DNA from: Dysgonomonas mossii
GTDB taxonomy: Bacteria > Bacteroidota > Bacteroidia > Bacteroidales > Dysgonomonadaceae
Assembly (NCBI RefSeq): GCF_004569505.1
Contig: NZ_SPPK01000001.1
Location: 124,001-188,000, forward strand
Reading direction: 5' to 3'
DNA length: 64,000 nt
Shown: one piece after another, positions 53,920 through 62,246 of the stretch
How positions within the stretch are numbered: position 1 is the stretch's first letter
How the letters are laid out: each line of letters starts with the position of its first letter
Translations under genes and position numbers: made by a program
The notes under the pieces: model-generated
Seen by the model: the letters and a program-made list of their open reading frames with translations, nothing else
What the model was told of the DNA's origin: nothing
Database searches by the model: none

Positions 53920-55098
53920 TTATTGTTTTTCTTTCTTCAAAACGTTAATAACAGAGGCTAATGCTACAATGCAAATACCAAACATACCTATCAGTGCATA
54001 AGAATATCGCAAGTTGGTTGCACTTGCAATATAGCCAATTAGAGGAGGTCCCATCAAAAAGCCGAGGAAACTTACACTGGATACTAATGTCAGTGCTATA
54101 CTTGTTGATATCTTTGTTTTCTGTCCGGCAATACTATACACAGTGGGTACAATACCCGCCGTACCCAATCCGATAATCATAAAGGCTATGATAGTAGTTA
54201 TGAAATGCGGAAAAGCTACAGCAGCGAACAGTCCTGTTGCTATAAGGATACCTCCTACTTGAACAACACGTTGCGAACCCCATTTCTGAGTGGCTTTGTC
54301 GATAACAAATCGCCCTGATGCCATGGTTATCATATATGCTGCTAGTCCGATAGGAGCCATATGTACGGGAGTCCCTACTACATCTATCAGATAAAGCCCG
54401 CTCCAGTCGGCCATAGCACCCTCGGCAGCCATGCCACAAAATGCCACAATGCCCAGTAAGAACAGAAACTTCTCCGGCTTATTCTTCTTTCTGGCTGCAA
54501 CATCCGACGGGTCTTTTTGCTTTTTAAGATCAGCCTGAAGATAGCGCATATTGAGATAGACAGCTATAAGAACAAGTGTTCCGATGATGCAAAAATGATA
54601 GATAGGTTTGAACTTTAGCGATGCCATTAACAGCCCTACAGAAGCACCCGCTAGCCCTGCCAGGCTCCACCCTCCATGAAAGGAGGCCATGATCGGTTTA
54701 TTATAAGTAGCCTCAAGCGTTACAGCCTGAGTATTGACCGATATATTGCAGAAGTTGCCGCAAAAGCCGAAAAATATAAGACTCATGATCAAGGCATATT
54801 CAGAACCAGAAAGCCCTATAAGCAGTAACGCTAAGACGTAGCCTGTAAGAGCTAAGGGTAGAATACGTTTACTTCCCACTCTGGATATGAGTAAGCCTGA
54901 TATGGTCATTCCGCATATTTGTCCGATAGGGATCATTAACAGGATAGTACCCCATGCTGCATCACCCAGTCCCAACGAATTCTTTATATCGGGAATTCGG
55001 CTAGCCCAGCTGGAAAAGCACATGCCCGAACAAAAATACAGACAGAAAATAGCTAGTCGTATACGTTCTTTCGATATTGTATTGGTTCTTATATCCAT
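53920..55098 (-). CDS. MFS transporter inside the trp operon
   Basis: A 392-residue, 12-helix major facilitator with 'LAIFCLYFCSGMCFSSWASRIPDIKNSLGLGDAAWGTILLMIPIGQICGMTISGLLISRVGSKRIL' at the N-terminus, resembling YbjJ/fucose-permease-like proteins. Substrate not known. It sits 8 bp before trpC and overlaps the reductase-like gene by 1 bp. Import of tryptophan precursors or export of an aromatic product is possible, but only context points that way. Confidence 0.82.
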   Translation of the reverse strand: MDIRTNTISKERIRLAIFCLYFCSGMCFSSWASRIPDIKNSLGLGDAAWGTILLMIPIGQICGMTISGLLISRVGSKRILPLALTGYVLALLLIGLSGSEYALIMSLIFFGFCGNFCNISVNTQAVTLEATYNKPIMASFHGGWSLAGLAGASVGLLMASLKFKPIYHFCIIGTLVLIAVYLNMRYLQADLKKQKDPSDVAARKKNKPEKFLFLLGIVAFCGMAAEGAMADWSGLYLIDVVGTPVHMAPIGLAAYMITMASGRFVIDKATQKWGSQRVVQVGGILIATGLFAAVAFPHFITTIIAFMIIGLGTAGIVPTVYSIAGQKTKISTSIALTLVSSVSFLGFLMGPPLIGYIASATNLRYSYALIGMFGICIVALASVINVLKKEKQ

Positions 55099-55670
55099 TA
55101 TTTACGAGCTAATAGCTCTATTTTGTTTAACCATTTTTCCCTTTGTTCGGGAGTTGATCCTTTTATTGTTGCCAGATAAGTTGTTCTGATATTTTTAATA
55201 CCACAAAATGCGCCGATATTTTTTCTTATCATCTTTCCTCCGATATCTTTCACTATCCATTTGTAATAAAAAACAGGAGCATCCATCGTGCTGATGATTT
55301 CAGATGTTTTTCCCATCAATAGCTTTTTCGGAAACGGAGACTTTTCCTGATATTCAAAAGTGAATCCCGGAAGGAATAACCTTTCTATAAATCCTTTCAA
55401 AAGAGCAGGAGGGGATGCCCACCATGTAGGGTAAATCCAAACAATATGTTCTGCCCATTGCAACTTGTCCCAAGCTTCTAACAGATCGGGTTCAAGTTCC
55501 GTTCTTTTGCGATAGCCATACATCAGTATGGGATTGAAGGTCATTTCAGCGAGGATAATTTCTTTTACTTCATTGCCTTTCGCCAAGCTACCCTTTTTAT
55601 ATTGCTGATGTAGCCCAAAGCAAAAGCTTTCTTTGTCGGGATGTCCGTTAATTATTAAAACCTTTTTCAT
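55098..55670 (-). CDS. NAD(P)H dehydrogenase, flavodoxin-like fold (KefF/MdaB type)
   Basis: A 190-residue FMN-type oxidoreductase: 'KKVLIINGHPDKESFCFGLHQQYKKGSLAKGN' , 'LQWAEHIVWIYPTWWASPPALLKGFIERLFLPGFTFEY' , and a C-terminal 'STMDAPVFYYKWIVKDIGGKMIRKNI' match the flavodoxin_2 family. Quinone reduction or detoxification is likely. It lies between trpD and the MFS gene. Confidence 0.88.
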   Translation of the reverse strand: MKKVLIINGHPDKESFCFGLHQQYKKGSLAKGNEVKEIILAEMTFNPILMYGYRKRTELEPDLLEAWDKLQWAEHIVWIYPTWWASPPALLKGFIERLFLPGFTFEYQEKSPFPKKLLMGKTSEIISTMDAPVFYYKWIVKDIGGKMIRKNIGAFCGIKNIRTTYLATIKGSTPEQREKWLNKIELLARK

Positions 55671-55690
55671 ATCAGAGTATCGTTGATATA

Positions 55691-56689
55691 TTAAGTGTTT
55701 AACTCCAAGAATCTCAAAAATGTATCTTTTAGCCTTCCGCTTTCTATTGTTTCCCGCGCTTGTGCAATACTATCTTCGAAAGACATATTCGGATCAATTG
55801 TCTGAATTGCTGTAGCAGCGTTTGCAATTACCGCATTTTTTTGTGCTTTAGTCGCAGTATTGCATATGATATTATCAAAAATCTTAGCGGCATCTTCCGG
55901 CGTTGCGCCACCGTCCAGGTCGGCTTCTTTGCAACGTTCAAAACCAATTAGTTCGGGGCTGTATATTTTTTCTTCAAATTTATTGATTATTTTGAAATCT
56001 CCCGTTAATGATATTTCATCATATCCGTCTAAACTATGTACAATCGAATAATCCACATCCGTTTGTTGATACATATAAAAATACAGACGTGCCATTTTCA
56101 GATTGAAAACACCTAACACCGTGCGCTTTGGTTTTATAGGGTTAACCACCGGCCCGAGCATATTGAAGAAAGTACGAACCCCGAGTGCCTTCCGTACGGG
56201 TGCAACCACCTTAAGCGCGTTGTTGAACAGTGGGGCATGTAAGTAAGCGATATTGGTTTTGTCCAAAGATGCTTCCAGCTTGCTCACATCGGATGTGAAT
56301 TTCACACCGTGCTGTTCCATTACATTGGATGCTCCACTGACTGAGGTTGCCCCGTAATTACCATGTTTGGCAACCTTGTATCCTGATGCGGCAACAACGA
56401 AGCAAGACAGCGTTGAAATGTTGAATGTATTCTTATTATCTCCGCCTGTACCTACTATGTCGATAGGGTTGTAAGCCGCCAGCGCATCTACATTGGCTCG
56501 CAGATCTAAAAGTGCATCTGCAAATCCGAGAAACTCATCAACACTGATACTGCGCATAAGAAAGACGCTGATGAATGCTGCGATTTGCGAATCATTATAG
56601 TCTCCGGCAGCCATCTTTGTCAATATTTCCTTTGCTTCACATCTGTTGAGATATTGATGCTCAAAGAGTCTGTTTAATATTTGTTTCAT
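55691..56689 (-). CDS. trpD: Anthranilate phosphoribosyltransferase
   Basis: A 332-residue transferase: 'VDIVGTGGDNKNTFNISTLSCFVVAASGYKVAKHGNYGATSVSGASNVMEQHG' (~77-130) holds the PRPP and anthranilate contacts; 'TFFNMLGPVVNPIKPKRTVLGVF' and 'GYDEISLTGDFKI' follow. Not fused to trpG here. A hairpin lies between it and trpB2. Confidence 0.96.
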   Translation of the reverse strand: MKQILNRLFEHQYLNRCEAKEILTKMAAGDYNDSQIAAFISVFLMRSISVDEFLGFADALLDLRANVDALAAYNPIDIVGTGGDNKNTFNISTLSCFVVAASGYKVAKHGNYGATSVSGASNVMEQHGVKFTSDVSKLEASLDKTNIAYLHAPLFNNALKVVAPVRKALGVRTFFNMLGPVVNPIKPKRTVLGVFNLKMARLYFYMYQQTDVDYSIVHSLDGYDEISLTGDFKIINKFEEKIYSPELIGFERCKEADLDGGATPEDAAKIFDNIICNTATKAQKNAVIANAATAIQTIDPNMSFEDSIAQARETIESGRLKDTFLRFLELNT

Positions 56690-56708
56690 ATCTTTAGCTG
56701 TTAACTTA

Positions 56709-56750
56709 TAGCTTTTAGCCGTTATTATATTTGCTAACGGCTATCAGCTA
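56709..56750. repeat. Hairpin repeat between trpB2 and trpD
   Basis: Arms TAGCTTTTAGCCGTTA and TAACGGCTATCAGCTA pair at 14 of 16 positions around a 10-nt loop. TAGCC/GGCTA-type units like this often occur as scattered intergenic repeats in Bacteroidota. It may be an mRNA processing or stability element. Confidence 0.6.
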
Positions 56751-56760
56751 AGAGTTTATT

Positions 56761-58122
56761 TTACGGAACCAGATGTTCTAGTGTATTTGTTGTTTTCGCA
56801 ATCTCTTCGTCGCCTAGCTCATGGTTCGATAATTCTCCATCAAAATAACGATCATAGGCAGCCATATCGATAAGCCCGTGGCCGGATAGATTAAATAGAA
56901 TTGTTTTTTGCCTTCCTTCCTCTTTTGCTTTCAATGCTTCCTGGATAGCTGTGTGTATAGCATGTGATGATTCAGGAGCCGGAATTATACCTTCCGCTTT
57001 AGCAAACAAGATAGCTGCTTCGAATGTATCGAGTTGCTTTACATCTACAGCTTCTATATATCCGTCTTTTTTCAACTGGCTGACAATAGTTCCTGCACCA
57101 TGGTACCGAAGGCCACCCGCATGGATATTTGCCGGTGCAAAATTGTGCCCCAGTGTGTACATCGGTAGCAGTGGTGTATATCCGGCTTCGTCACCAAAGT
57201 CATATTCGAATTTACCTCGGGTCAGTTTAGGGCATGATGCCGGCTCTGCCGCAATCAGGCGTACTTCTTTTCCTTCGGTCAGTTTATGGCGCAAAAACGG
57301 GAATGTGATACCGGAAAAATTCGATCCGCCGCCAAAACAGCCTATTACTATATCGGGATATTCTCCGGCTATTTCCATTTGTTTTTCTGCTTCCAACCCA
57401 ATGATTGTTTGATGCAGAGATACATGATTCAGAACACTGCCTAATGTATATCTACAATTCGGTGTATTCAATGCCAGTTCTATCGCCTCCGAAATGGCTG
57501 TTCCGAGGCTTCCCTGATAAGTCGGGTTTTCTGTAATTATTTTACGTCCGGCTTTCGTGCTCATACTAGGTGAAGCTATAACTTCGGCTCCATATGCCTG
57601 CATAATAGATCGGCGGTAAGGTTTCTGGTGGTAACTGATCTTAACCATATACACAGCCAGATTCAGGTCGAAGTGGCTTGCTGCATACGATAAGGCGGCA
57701 CCCCATTGTCCGGCTCCGGTTTCGGTTGTGATGTTTGTTATCCCTTGCTCTTTACAGTAATATGCCTGAGCTATTGCCGAGTTTAGTTTGTGCGAACCTA
57801 CAGGGCTGACACTTTCATTTTTGAAATAAATATGAGCCGGTGTGTCCAACGCTTTTTCTAGACCGTATGCTCGTACCAACGGTGTAGGACGGTAATTTTT
57901 ATATAGTTCCCGTATCGGTTCGGGGATTTCTATCCAACGGTCGGTATCATTTAGTTCCTGTTTGGCTAGCTCTGTCGCAAATATTGGTTCCAGATCACTT
58001 ACCTCTAATGGCTTTTTGGTTGCCGGATGAAGCGGCGGGAGAGGTTTGTTTTTCATGTCCGCCACAATGTTATACCAGCATCTAGGAATGTCGTTCTCGC
58101 TTAATAAGATTTTCTTTTTCAT
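56761..58122 (-). CDS. TrpB2-type tryptophan synthase beta chain
   Basis: A 453-residue TrpB2-group enzyme, longer than TrpB1. The PLP lysine is in 'ESVSPVGSHKLNSAIAQAYYCKEQG' (~110) and the glycine loop in 'IGCFGGGSNFSGITFPFLR' (~260). 'ETGAGQWGAALSYAASHFDL' has a Gln-Trp where TrpB1 has Gln-His. TrpB2 enzymes often act without TrpA, using indole and serine. Second TrpB of the operon. Confidence 0.9.
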   Translation of the reverse strand: MKKKILLSENDIPRCWYNIVADMKNKPLPPLHPATKKPLEVSDLEPIFATELAKQELNDTDRWIEIPEPIRELYKNYRPTPLVRAYGLEKALDTPAHIYFKNESVSPVGSHKLNSAIAQAYYCKEQGITNITTETGAGQWGAALSYAASHFDLNLAVYMVKISYHQKPYRRSIMQAYGAEVIASPSMSTKAGRKIITENPTYQGSLGTAISEAIELALNTPNCRYTLGSVLNHVSLHQTIIGLEAEKQMEIAGEYPDIVIGCFGGGSNFSGITFPFLRHKLTEGKEVRLIAAEPASCPKLTRGKFEYDFGDEAGYTPLLPMYTLGHNFAPANIHAGGLRYHGAGTIVSQLKKDGYIEAVDVKQLDTFEAAILFAKAEGIIPAPESSHAIHTAIQEALKAKEEGRQKTILFNLSGHGLIDMAAYDRYFDGELSNHELGDEEIAKTTNTLEHLVP

Positions 58123-58136
58123 TATATTAGTATTAA

Positions 58137-58703
58137 TTATTGGTTCAGAAAGTTTTTTACTATTGTTTCTCCGGCAGGAGTTAAAACAGACTCGGGATGG
58201 AATTGTACTCCATGCACATCAAACTCCTTATGCTTTAGCGCCATTATCTGCCCGTTATTGTCTGTTGCTGTTATTTCAATACAGTCTGGAAGTTTGTTAT
58301 TGTCTACTATCCATGAATGATAGCGCCCGACTTCTAATTCCCTCCCTAGCGTATCAAATATATAATCGGGCTGTGTGATGTTAATCCGGGTTGCTACTCC
58401 ATGATACACATCTTCTAGGTTTTTCAACTGAGCACCAAAAGCCTCGCCTATTGCCTGATGTCCAAGGCAAACACCCAATATTGGTTTTTTGCCTGCATAT
58501 TCTTTTATCAGGGGTAATAGTAATCCGGCTTCGGAAGGGATACCGGGACCTGGAGAAAGAATAATTTTATCATATTTAGCAACATCTTCAAGTGCTATTT
58601 TGTCATTCCTGAAAACATCCACATCTGTATAGCCTAGCTCCTTTACCAGATGAACAAGATTGTATGTAAATGAATCGTAGTTGTCGAATATCAGAATTTT
58701 CAT
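58137..58703 (-). CDS. trpG: Anthranilate synthase component II (glutamine amidotransferase)
   Basis: A 188-residue class I amidotransferase: 'DNYDSFTYNLVHLVKELG', 'ILSPGPGIPSEAG', nucleophile Cys in 'LGVCLGHQAIGEAFG' (~80) and the His-Glu pair in 'VHGVQFHPESVLT' (~170). It supplies ammonia to TrpE. It overlaps the hydrolase gene by 4 bp. Confidence 0.95.
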   Translation of the reverse strand: MKILIFDNYDSFTYNLVHLVKELGYTDVDVFRNDKIALEDVAKYDKIILSPGPGIPSEAGLLLPLIKEYAGKKPILGVCLGHQAIGEAFGAQLKNLEDVYHGVATRINITQPDYIFDTLGRELEVGRYHSWIVDNNKLPDCIEITATDNNGQIMALKHKEFDVHGVQFHPESVLTPAGETIVKNFLNQ

Positions 58704-59263
58704 ACCTCTAGTTTTAATAAGTTATCGTTCAAATATTGTTCAGTGGTGGTTACCTTTGCGTAAAAATAATTCAGTGCAGACAAAAATGAGTTTTGAACAT
58801 CTTTGGCATCCGTCTTTTTGCCGAATATCTCCAAGTCTCGTGTAGCACAGGCATCTCCAATAATAGTACAATTGTACCCTAAATCTGTTGCAGCCCGTGT
58901 TGTTGCATCAATGCACATGTGAGTCATCATACCACAAATAACAAGATCCTTGATGCCTGATTTATTCAAATAGCTATCGAGATCAGTTTCCCTGAAGCTA
59001 TTGGGAAAATGTTTGACCACAATCTTTTCGGTATTTAATGGCTTTACACTTTCATGTATTTCTGCTCCATATGTATTGGGTAAGAAAAATCCTGCTTCGG
59101 GTCTGGACGCTATATGTTGAACGATGATTATGGGAAGTTCCTTTTGTCTGAAATCTGTCAAGAGCTTTTTTGCATTTCTTGCAGCTTCTTCAGAATTGGA
59201 TAAGGGCATCATTCCTCTTTCAAAATAATCGTTTTGGATATCTATTATTAATAATGCTTTCAT
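58700..59263 (-). CDS. Isochorismatase-family cysteine hydrolase
   Basis: A 187-residue isochorismatase-fold enzyme with its triad visible: Asp in 'LLIIDIQNDYF' (~8), Lys in 'IVVKHFPNSF' (~84) and Cys in 'VICGMMTHMCIDATTRAATDLG' (~117). It is between trpE and trpG, with 4-bp overlap and 4-bp gap. Its substrate is unknown; a link to chorismate-derived metabolites is an inference from context. Confidence 0.88.
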   Translation of the reverse strand: MKALLIIDIQNDYFERGMMPLSNSEEAARNAKKLLTDFRQKELPIIIVQHIASRPEAGFFLPNTYGAEIHESVKPLNTEKIVVKHFPNSFRETDLDSYLNKSGIKDLVICGMMTHMCIDATTRAATDLGYNCTIIGDACATRDLEIFGKKTDAKDVQNSFLSALNYFYAKVTTTEQYLNDNLLKLEV

Positions 59264-59267
59264 CGAT

Positions 59268-60674
59268 TTAATTTTTTAATTCTTCGGCAAACCGAATAGC
59301 TTTGGCTAAAGCCCCCAGTTTGTTTTTTACTTCCATTACCTCTGTCTCGGGATTCGATTTAGATACGATTCCTCCTCCTGCCTGATAATATAGTGTGTTA
59401 TTACGACTCAAGAATGTACGTATCGTAATAGCCTGATTAAGGTCTCCGTTAAAACCTATATAGCCAATACAGCCGCCGTATACCCCGCGCATTTGTTTTT
59501 CGATATGACGTATCAGTTGCATCGCTCGCACTTTGGGCGCACCCGAGAGTGTTCCGGCCGGAAATGTATCGGCAAAAACAGATATACTGTTATTGTCTCT
59601 ATCTACAGTCCCACTTACACGAGAAACGAGGTGAATCACATGCGAATAGAATTGAACATTTTTGTAAAACTCTACTTGCACGTCGTGACAGTTGCGGCTG
59701 AGATCATTCCTCGCCAAATCGACAAGCATGACATGCTCTGCATTTTCTTTTTCGTCGTTCAGTAAGTTCTCTGAAAGGATACGGTCTTTCTCATCGTCTC
59801 CGGTGCGGAAATATGTACCGGCAATGGGGTCTATATAAGCTTTGTCTTTTGTTACCTTGCAATGAGTTTCGGGTGATGAACCGAATATGCGGTACGAACC
59901 AAAGTCGAAATAGAAGAGGTATGGTGAAGGGTTGATAGAGCGTAAAGAACGATATACTTTAAAATCGTCTCCTGCAAATTTTTGAGTGAAGCAGCGAGAA
60001 AGAACAATCTGAAATACATCACCACGTTTGCAATGTGCGATTCCTTTCTTTATCATTTCCTGATGCTCTTCATCGGTGATCATCGATTGCTCGTCTCCGA
60101 TCGCTTCAAAATTATAAGAGGGGATATTATTATTAGTCAAAATCGCTTCAAGTTCAGGAGTCTTTTCCTGAGTGCCTTCCACTATGTTTTCTACGATAGT
60201 AAGTTCATTCTTGAGGTGATTAATAACTAATATGAAACGGTACAATATGTAGTAAAATTCAGGGACATCCGCATTTCTTAGTTTTGTATTCACCGGATCA
60301 ACAGCCTCAAAATAGCGAATGGCATCGTAAGAAGTATATCCAAAGAACCCGTTTATATTTGTCTTGTTTTCTCCTTGTACATCAAACTGCTTGATAAAAG
60401 CATTGAACTTATCTGTAAGCTTTTCGTGTCCTAACAAGGTTTCCTGATGTGTTGTATTGTCGGGATAAGTCGTGGTTATTTCATCATTATCTACTCTGAA
60501 TCTAGCAATAGGACTTATACCTATAAAAGAATAGCTGTTTTCTCCTCCGTGATAATCGGAACTTTCTAGTAAGGCAGACTCTGGATACACATCTCTTACC
60601 TTTAGATAAATTCCGACAGGAGTCTGTAAATCTGCCAGAAGATTTTTTGTCTTTACCTGTATATTGTATTTCAT
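59268..60674 (-). CDS. trpE: Anthranilate synthase component I
   Basis: A 468-residue chorismate-using enzyme. Key parts: N-terminal 'TPVGIYLKVRDVYPESALLESSD' with the feedback-site LLESSD-like Ser, 'KRGDVFQIVLSRCFTQKF' (~215), 'PIAGTYFRTGDDEKDRILSENLLNDEKENAEHVMLVDLARNDL' (~285-330), 'FPAGTLSGAPKVRAMQLI' and 'GGCIGYIGFNGDLNQAITIRTFL'. Makes anthranilate with TrpG. Confidence 0.96.
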   Translation of the reverse strand: MKYNIQVKTKNLLADLQTPVGIYLKVRDVYPESALLESSDYHGGENSYSFIGISPIARFRVDNDEITTTYPDNTTHQETLLGHEKLTDKFNAFIKQFDVQGENKTNINGFFGYTSYDAIRYFEAVDPVNTKLRNADVPEFYYILYRFILVINHLKNELTIVENIVEGTQEKTPELEAILTNNNIPSYNFEAIGDEQSMITDEEHQEMIKKGIAHCKRGDVFQIVLSRCFTQKFAGDDFKVYRSLRSINPSPYLFYFDFGSYRIFGSSPETHCKVTKDKAYIDPIAGTYFRTGDDEKDRILSENLLNDEKENAEHVMLVDLARNDLSRNCHDVQVEFYKNVQFYSHVIHLVSRVSGTVDRDNNSISVFADTFPAGTLSGAPKVRAMQLIRHIEKQMRGVYGGCIGYIGFNGDLNQAITIRTFLSRNNTLYYQAGGGIVSKSNPETEVMEVKNKLGALAKAIRFAEELKN

Positions 60675-60708
60675 ACTATTTAGCTGATATTGTTAATCTA
60701 TTCTTTGT

Positions 60709-61893
60709 TTAGCGGTTGCGATAGTTTATATAGGTTTCCATGTCTTTGTCTCCACGCCCGGATAGGCAAAGTACAACTACATCGTTGGCATTGAATTGCT
60801 TTTTGTTGAGAGCACCCAAGGCATGAGCCGATTCTATGGCAGGTATTATTCCTTCCAGTTTGGTGAGTTCAAAAGCAGCATCCATCGCTTCGTCGTCTGT
60901 CACGGCAAGTACTTCAGAGCGACCGATCTGAGCAAGGTGTGCGTGCATCGGTCCAATCCCCGGATAATCCAGTCCGGCTGATATGGAGTAAGGCTCTTCT
61001 ATCTGCCCGTCTTCCGATTGCATGAGTAGTGTTTTACACCCATGTATGATACCTAATCTGCCTAAGTGGATTGTTGCAGCCGACTCACCTGAGTCTATCC
61101 CTTTTCCGGCAGCTTCGGCAAGTACGATCTTTGTTTGGGGCTCATCTATAAAGTGATAAATTGTTCCGGCGGCATTGCTTCCTCCCCCTACACAAGCGAT
61201 CAGATAATCGGGTGTTTCTCGACCTTCTTTTTCTAAGAGTTGCTTACGGATCTCTTCGCTTATTACAGATTGCAGACGTGCCACCATGTCGGGATAAGGA
61301 TGAGGCCCTATGGTAGAACCAATCACATAATAAGTATCGGATGGATGACTACACCAGTCACGGATAGCTTCATTCGTCGCATCTTTCAATGTCATGTTTC
61401 CACTGGTTACAGGAACTACTGTAGCTCCCAACATTTCCATCTTCTGTACATTGAGCTTTTGACGGGCAACATCTGTTGCTCCCATATATACAATGCACTC
61501 CATATTCATCAGAGCACATACTGTAGCAGTGGCTACACCATGTTGTCCTGCTCCTGTTTCGGCAAGTATGCGTGTCTTACCCATACGGCGGGCTATAAGG
61601 ATTTGTCCCAAAGCATTGTTTATCTTGTGGGAGCCTGTATGGTTAAGATCTTCGCGCTTGAGATATATCTTGCATCCGTATTTTTGGGAAAGCCTATTTG
61701 CTAAATAGAGAGGTGATGGGCGTCCTGCATAATCTCTTAGCAGGTCGTTATATTCTTTCTGAAAGCTGGGGTCGTTTATGATGTTCAGATATGAGTTCTT
61801 TAATGTTTCCACATTGTCATATAAAATCTCAGGGATATATGCTCCCCCAAATTCTCCATAAAAGCCATTTGTATCAACTGCGAATTTTTCCAT
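60709..61893 (-). CDS. trpB: Tryptophan synthase beta subunit (TrpB1)
   Basis: A 394-residue TrpB1: 'FGGAYIPEIL', PLP lysine in 'KREDLNHTGSHKINNALGQILIARRMG' (~85), 'AETGAGQHGVATATVCALMNMECIVYMG' and 'ACVGGGSNAAGTIYHF' (~230). It is the first structural gene, unusual since trpE usually leads; the attenuator directly precedes it. Confidence 0.97.
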   Translation of the reverse strand: MEKFAVDTNGFYGEFGGAYIPEILYDNVETLKNSYLNIINDPSFQKEYNDLLRDYAGRPSPLYLANRLSQKYGCKIYLKREDLNHTGSHKINNALGQILIARRMGKTRILAETGAGQHGVATATVCALMNMECIVYMGATDVARQKLNVQKMEMLGATVVPVTSGNMTLKDATNEAIRDWCSHPSDTYYVIGSTIGPHPYPDMVARLQSVISEEIRKQLLEKEGRETPDYLIACVGGGSNAAGTIYHFIDEPQTKIVLAEAAGKGIDSGESAATIHLGRLGIIHGCKTLLMQSEDGQIEEPYSISAGLDYPGIGPMHAHLAQIGRSEVLAVTDDEAMDAAFELTKLEGIIPAIESAHALGALNKKQFNANDVVVLCLSGRGDKDMETYINYRNR

Positions 61894-61920
61894 CTTATAT
61901 AGTGTTTATTTTATTGTCAT

Positions 61921-61953
61921 AAAAAAAGCCTATCGTGAGTTACGATAGGCTTT
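61921..61953 (-). terminator. trp attenuator terminator
   Basis: On the minus strand, AAAGCCTATCGT / ACGATAGGCTTT forms a 12-bp stem with a small loop and ends in TTTTTTT, 28 bp before the trpB1 ATG. Its 3' arm includes CTCACGA, complementary to TCGTGAG at the end of the leader peptide gene, providing an antiterminator alternative. Confidence 0.93.
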
Positions 61954-61996
61954 GTATTTTAAAAATTTTCTATTTGTAAATACACACCGATTTGGC

Positions 61997-62056
61997 TCAC
62001 GACTTTTTGAGTTGAGAGTGCCACCACCAATATGTATTTGTTAATAGAAGATTCAT
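61997..62056 (-). CDS. trpL: trp leader peptide
   Basis: A 19-codon frame from ATG at 62056, ending in TGA at 61997-61999. Codons 10-12 are three consecutive TGG (Trp), between Tyr and His. It is followed by alternative RNA structures and the attenuator terminator: a TGG(CA)CTC / GAGCCA stem over the Trp codons, and TCGTGAG near the stop that can pair with the terminator arm. When charged Trp-tRNA is scarce, a stalled ribosome leaves TCGTGAG free, the terminator is prevented, and the trp genes are read. Confidence 0.93.
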   Translation of the reverse strand: MNLLLTNTYWWWHSQLKKS

Positions 62057-62077
62057 TATACTTTCTTTTTGTTCTTG

Positions 62078-62107
62078 CAAAGATATAAAAAAAATGAAAC
62101 GAACAAA
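62078..62107 (-). promoter_or_regulatory. Promoter of the trp operon
   Basis: On the minus strand TTTG (62104-62107) and TATCTTTG (62078-62085), 18 bp apart, about 22 bp before the leader peptide start. A good Bacteroidota promoter. Confidence 0.8.
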
Positions 62108-62162
62108 TGCTTGACATATATTTTTTGATTTGATTAAGAATTGTTTAAATTTTAATCCACCC

Positions 62163-62194
62163 TTTGCTTATCACTATGAAAGCTTATATCTTTG
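62163..62194 (+). promoter_or_regulatory. Promoter of the metallophosphoesterase gene
   Basis: TTTG (62163-62166) and TATCTTTG (62187-62194), 20 bp apart. It lies inside the longer open frame upstream, which supports the ATG at 62247. Confidence 0.8.
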
Positions 62195-62246
62195 TTTAGA
62201 CAGTATCAACCACCGAATTCTATTCGTACATAATAAATATTTAAAC

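Noticed and set aside
62130..62246. Longer N-terminus of the metallophosphoesterase
   Set aside because: A good promoter (62163-62194) lies inside the extension and a clear signal peptide starts at 62247.
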